From positions 1-8,102 of the forward strand of contig JAGKVC010000152.1 in assembly GCA_021152595.1 (NCBI GenBank): a DNA stretch of 8,102 bases, in the 5' to 3' direction. The notes beneath the pieces are model-generated. The model searched no databases, was not told the origin of the DNA, and saw only the letters and a program-made list of their open reading frames with translations. The position numbers and the translations under genes are program-made. Source of the stretch: Clostridia bacterium. Its GTDB lineage: Bacteria; Bacillota; Clostridia; Oscillospirales; Ruminococcaceae. Positions 7,214-8,102 of this stretch are shown piece after piece; positions within the stretch are counted from its first letter, which is position 1, and the number at the start of each line of letters is the position of its first letter.

Positions 7214-8102
7214 GTGCGAATGGATGAAATCGGCTGGCACTCTGTTCACGGTGCGGATTTTTGCAATGAGCGCGAACACAGCGCAGGGGACTATGTCTTC
7301 CTGCTGATCAAATCGCCGTGTCAGATTGCGGTGAACGGTGAGATGCAGAAATTCCCTGCATATACGTGGATTCTATATACGCCGGATGCCTATGAGAAAT
7401 ACGGCGCGGACGGTGAGGAATATTGCGACGACTGGATGCACTTTGCACCGGATGCTCAGGAGGAGGCACTGCTGAAATCCCTGCAAATCCCGATGGATAC
7501 ACCGGTTCCGCTGCCGAAAGGAACGGAGATCTCAAAGCTGCTGCGCGAGATGTGCTTTGAATATTATTCGGCACAGCTTCACCGCCTTGAAATGACTGAT
7601 CTGTACTTCCGGATGCTGTTCTATAAGCTGCATGAGCAGCTTGTCCGCGTGAAGGCGGTTCCTGCGGCGGATTCTGCGTCGGTGCGTCTGCGGCAGATCA
7701 GGGACTTCATTTTCCGCAAGCCTTTTGAACGCTTTACGGCGGTGCGCTTTGCGGAGGAGCTGAGCATGCTGGAGCCCTTCGGCGCAGGCAACCCGCAGCC
7801 GGTGGTGCTCAGCCGCGGGGTAAGGCTTGCCAATATGGAGCGCATAGGGTGCGAAGGCAAGCATGTGCGCTGCCACGTTACGCGGGACGAGCAATATATA
7901 AACGCCGTGTATTTCAATTCCGGCACGGAATTCAGAAATATGCTGGATATGGACAGGTGCGACGCCGTGTATACCCCAAACATAAACACGTTCATGGGGC
8001 GGAGCGAATTGCAGCTTAATATAAAAAATCTGCGCTGCGCCGAGCCTAACGACGTAAATGCGTGGATAGACAGGCAAAAGGGCAAATTTGTTGATGCAAT
8101 AT
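7214..8102 (+). CDS. AraC-family regulator N-terminus joined in frame to RecJ C-terminus (3' partial, probable chimera)
   Basis: A single open frame of at least 296 codons runs off the window end. Residues 1 to about 182 are an AraC/XylS-family transcription regulator: a cupin-like effector domain (AGDYVFLLIKSPCQIAVNG, then YTWILYTPDAYEKYG and a WMHF strand), a helical linker (EMCFEYYSAQLHRLEMTDLYF), and the opening of the AraC DNA-binding domain, RQIRDFIFRKPFERFT followed by FAEELSM. In a normal AraC protein this continues into the first recognition helix (often S-x-S-Y-F); here it instead becomes LEPFGAGNPQP, a hallmark of RecJ. From there to the end the sequence is the RecJ OB domain. The fused product would lack nearly all of the AraC DNA-binding domain and all of the RecJ catalytic DHH/DHHA1 core, so it should have neither activity. 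Codon choice also changes at the joint. An assembly chimera is the likeliest explanation; a real recombination joint is the alternative. Confidence 0.85.
   Translation, partial: MRMDEIGWHSVHGADFCNEREHSAGDYVFLLIKSPCQIAVNGEMQKFPAYTWILYTPDAYEKYGADGEEYCDDWMHFAPDAQEEALLKSLQIPMDTPVPLPKGTEISKLLREMCFEYYSAQLHRLEMTDLYFRMLFYKLHEQLVRVKAVPAADSASVRLRQIRDFIFRKPFERFTAVRFAEELSMLEPFGAGNPQPVVLSRGVRLANMERIGCEGKHVRCHVTRDEQYINAVYFNSGTEFRNMLDMDRCDAVYTPNINTFMGRSELQLNIKNLRCAEPNDVNAWIDRQKGKFVDAI
7769..8102 (+). other. recJ: recJ C-terminal OB-domain segment (no start of its own, runs off the window)
   Basis: This stretch encodes the OB-fold domain of single-strand DNA exonuclease RecJ, which binds the DNA strand fed to the DHH catalytic core during recombination and repair. 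Family landmarks in order: LEPFGAGNPQPVVL, then RIGCEGKHVRCHV, a middle part ending in AVYFNSG, then DAVYTPNIN, and GRSELQLNIKNLR. The DHH and DHHA1 domains that make up the first three quarters of RecJ are absent, and no start or ribosome binding site introduces this segment; it is reached only through the AraC frame. All six isoleucine codons here are ATA, unlike the rest of the window. It is therefore best treated as the tail of a recJ gene from elsewhere. Confidence 0.88.

Noticed and set aside
7214..8102. AraC-RecJ as a genuine new two-domain protein linking sensing to DNA repair
   Set aside because: The joint cuts through the AraC DNA-binding domain and drops the RecJ catalytic core, and it coincides with a sharp codon-usage change. 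It is kept as a finding about a chimeric joint but not as a functional system.
1..8102. CRISPR arrays, tRNA or rRNA genes, insertion sequences or attachment sites
   Set aside because: I saw no regularly spaced repeats, RNA gene signatures, transposase motifs or flanking inverted repeats in the window.

Overview
The window looks like a chromosomal stretch from a moderately GC-rich member of the Clostridia, perhaps a gut or rumen Ruminococcus/Oscillospiraceae-type organism. I infer this from strong Shine-Dalgarno sites, the protein families and the codon use; no marker gene fixes the taxon. All complete genes lie on the + strand and are tightly packed, and no gene-free stretch exceeds 300 bases.

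Positions 1-7114 form one apparent operon. In order: an ABC transporter ATPase whose 5' end lies outside the window; a large duplicated FtsX/MacB-type permease; a secreted or surface serine hydrolase of the beta-lactamase/PBP fold; an OmpR-type response regulator; and its sensor histidine kinase. Gaps are 1 to 15 bases and the regulator and kinase overlap by 4 bases. The likely theme is envelope sensing and defence: a two-component system controlling an ABC exporter/extractor plus an extracytoplasmic hydrolase. The substrate cannot be read from the sequence. A consensus-quality promoter (TTGACA, 18-base spacer, extended -10 TGGTATAAT) sits inside the 3' end of the hydrolase gene and could transcribe the two regulatory genes separately.

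Two lesions affect this operon. The histidine kinase is interrupted by an in-frame TGA exactly between its second membrane helix and its HAMP domain, giving a membrane sensor fragment and a soluble kinase fragment in the same frame. The hydrolase places its SxxK serine at residue 50, right after the signal peptide, so the first strands of the fold appear to be missing.

After the kinase come a strong intrinsic terminator (7129-7165) and, abutting it, a near-consensus promoter (7164-7192) for a divergently themed but same-strand gene starting at GTG 7214. That gene begins as an AraC-family regulator (sensor domain and start of the DNA-binding domain). Near 7754-7768 it switches, without losing frame, to the C-terminal OB domain of the exonuclease RecJ. 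Isoleucine codon choice changes completely at the same point (no ATA among eight before, six ATA of six after). The most economical reading is an assembly chimera or a recombination joint through a short shared sequence, not a functional fusion protein. Everything after about 7769 may therefore come from another genome or locus.
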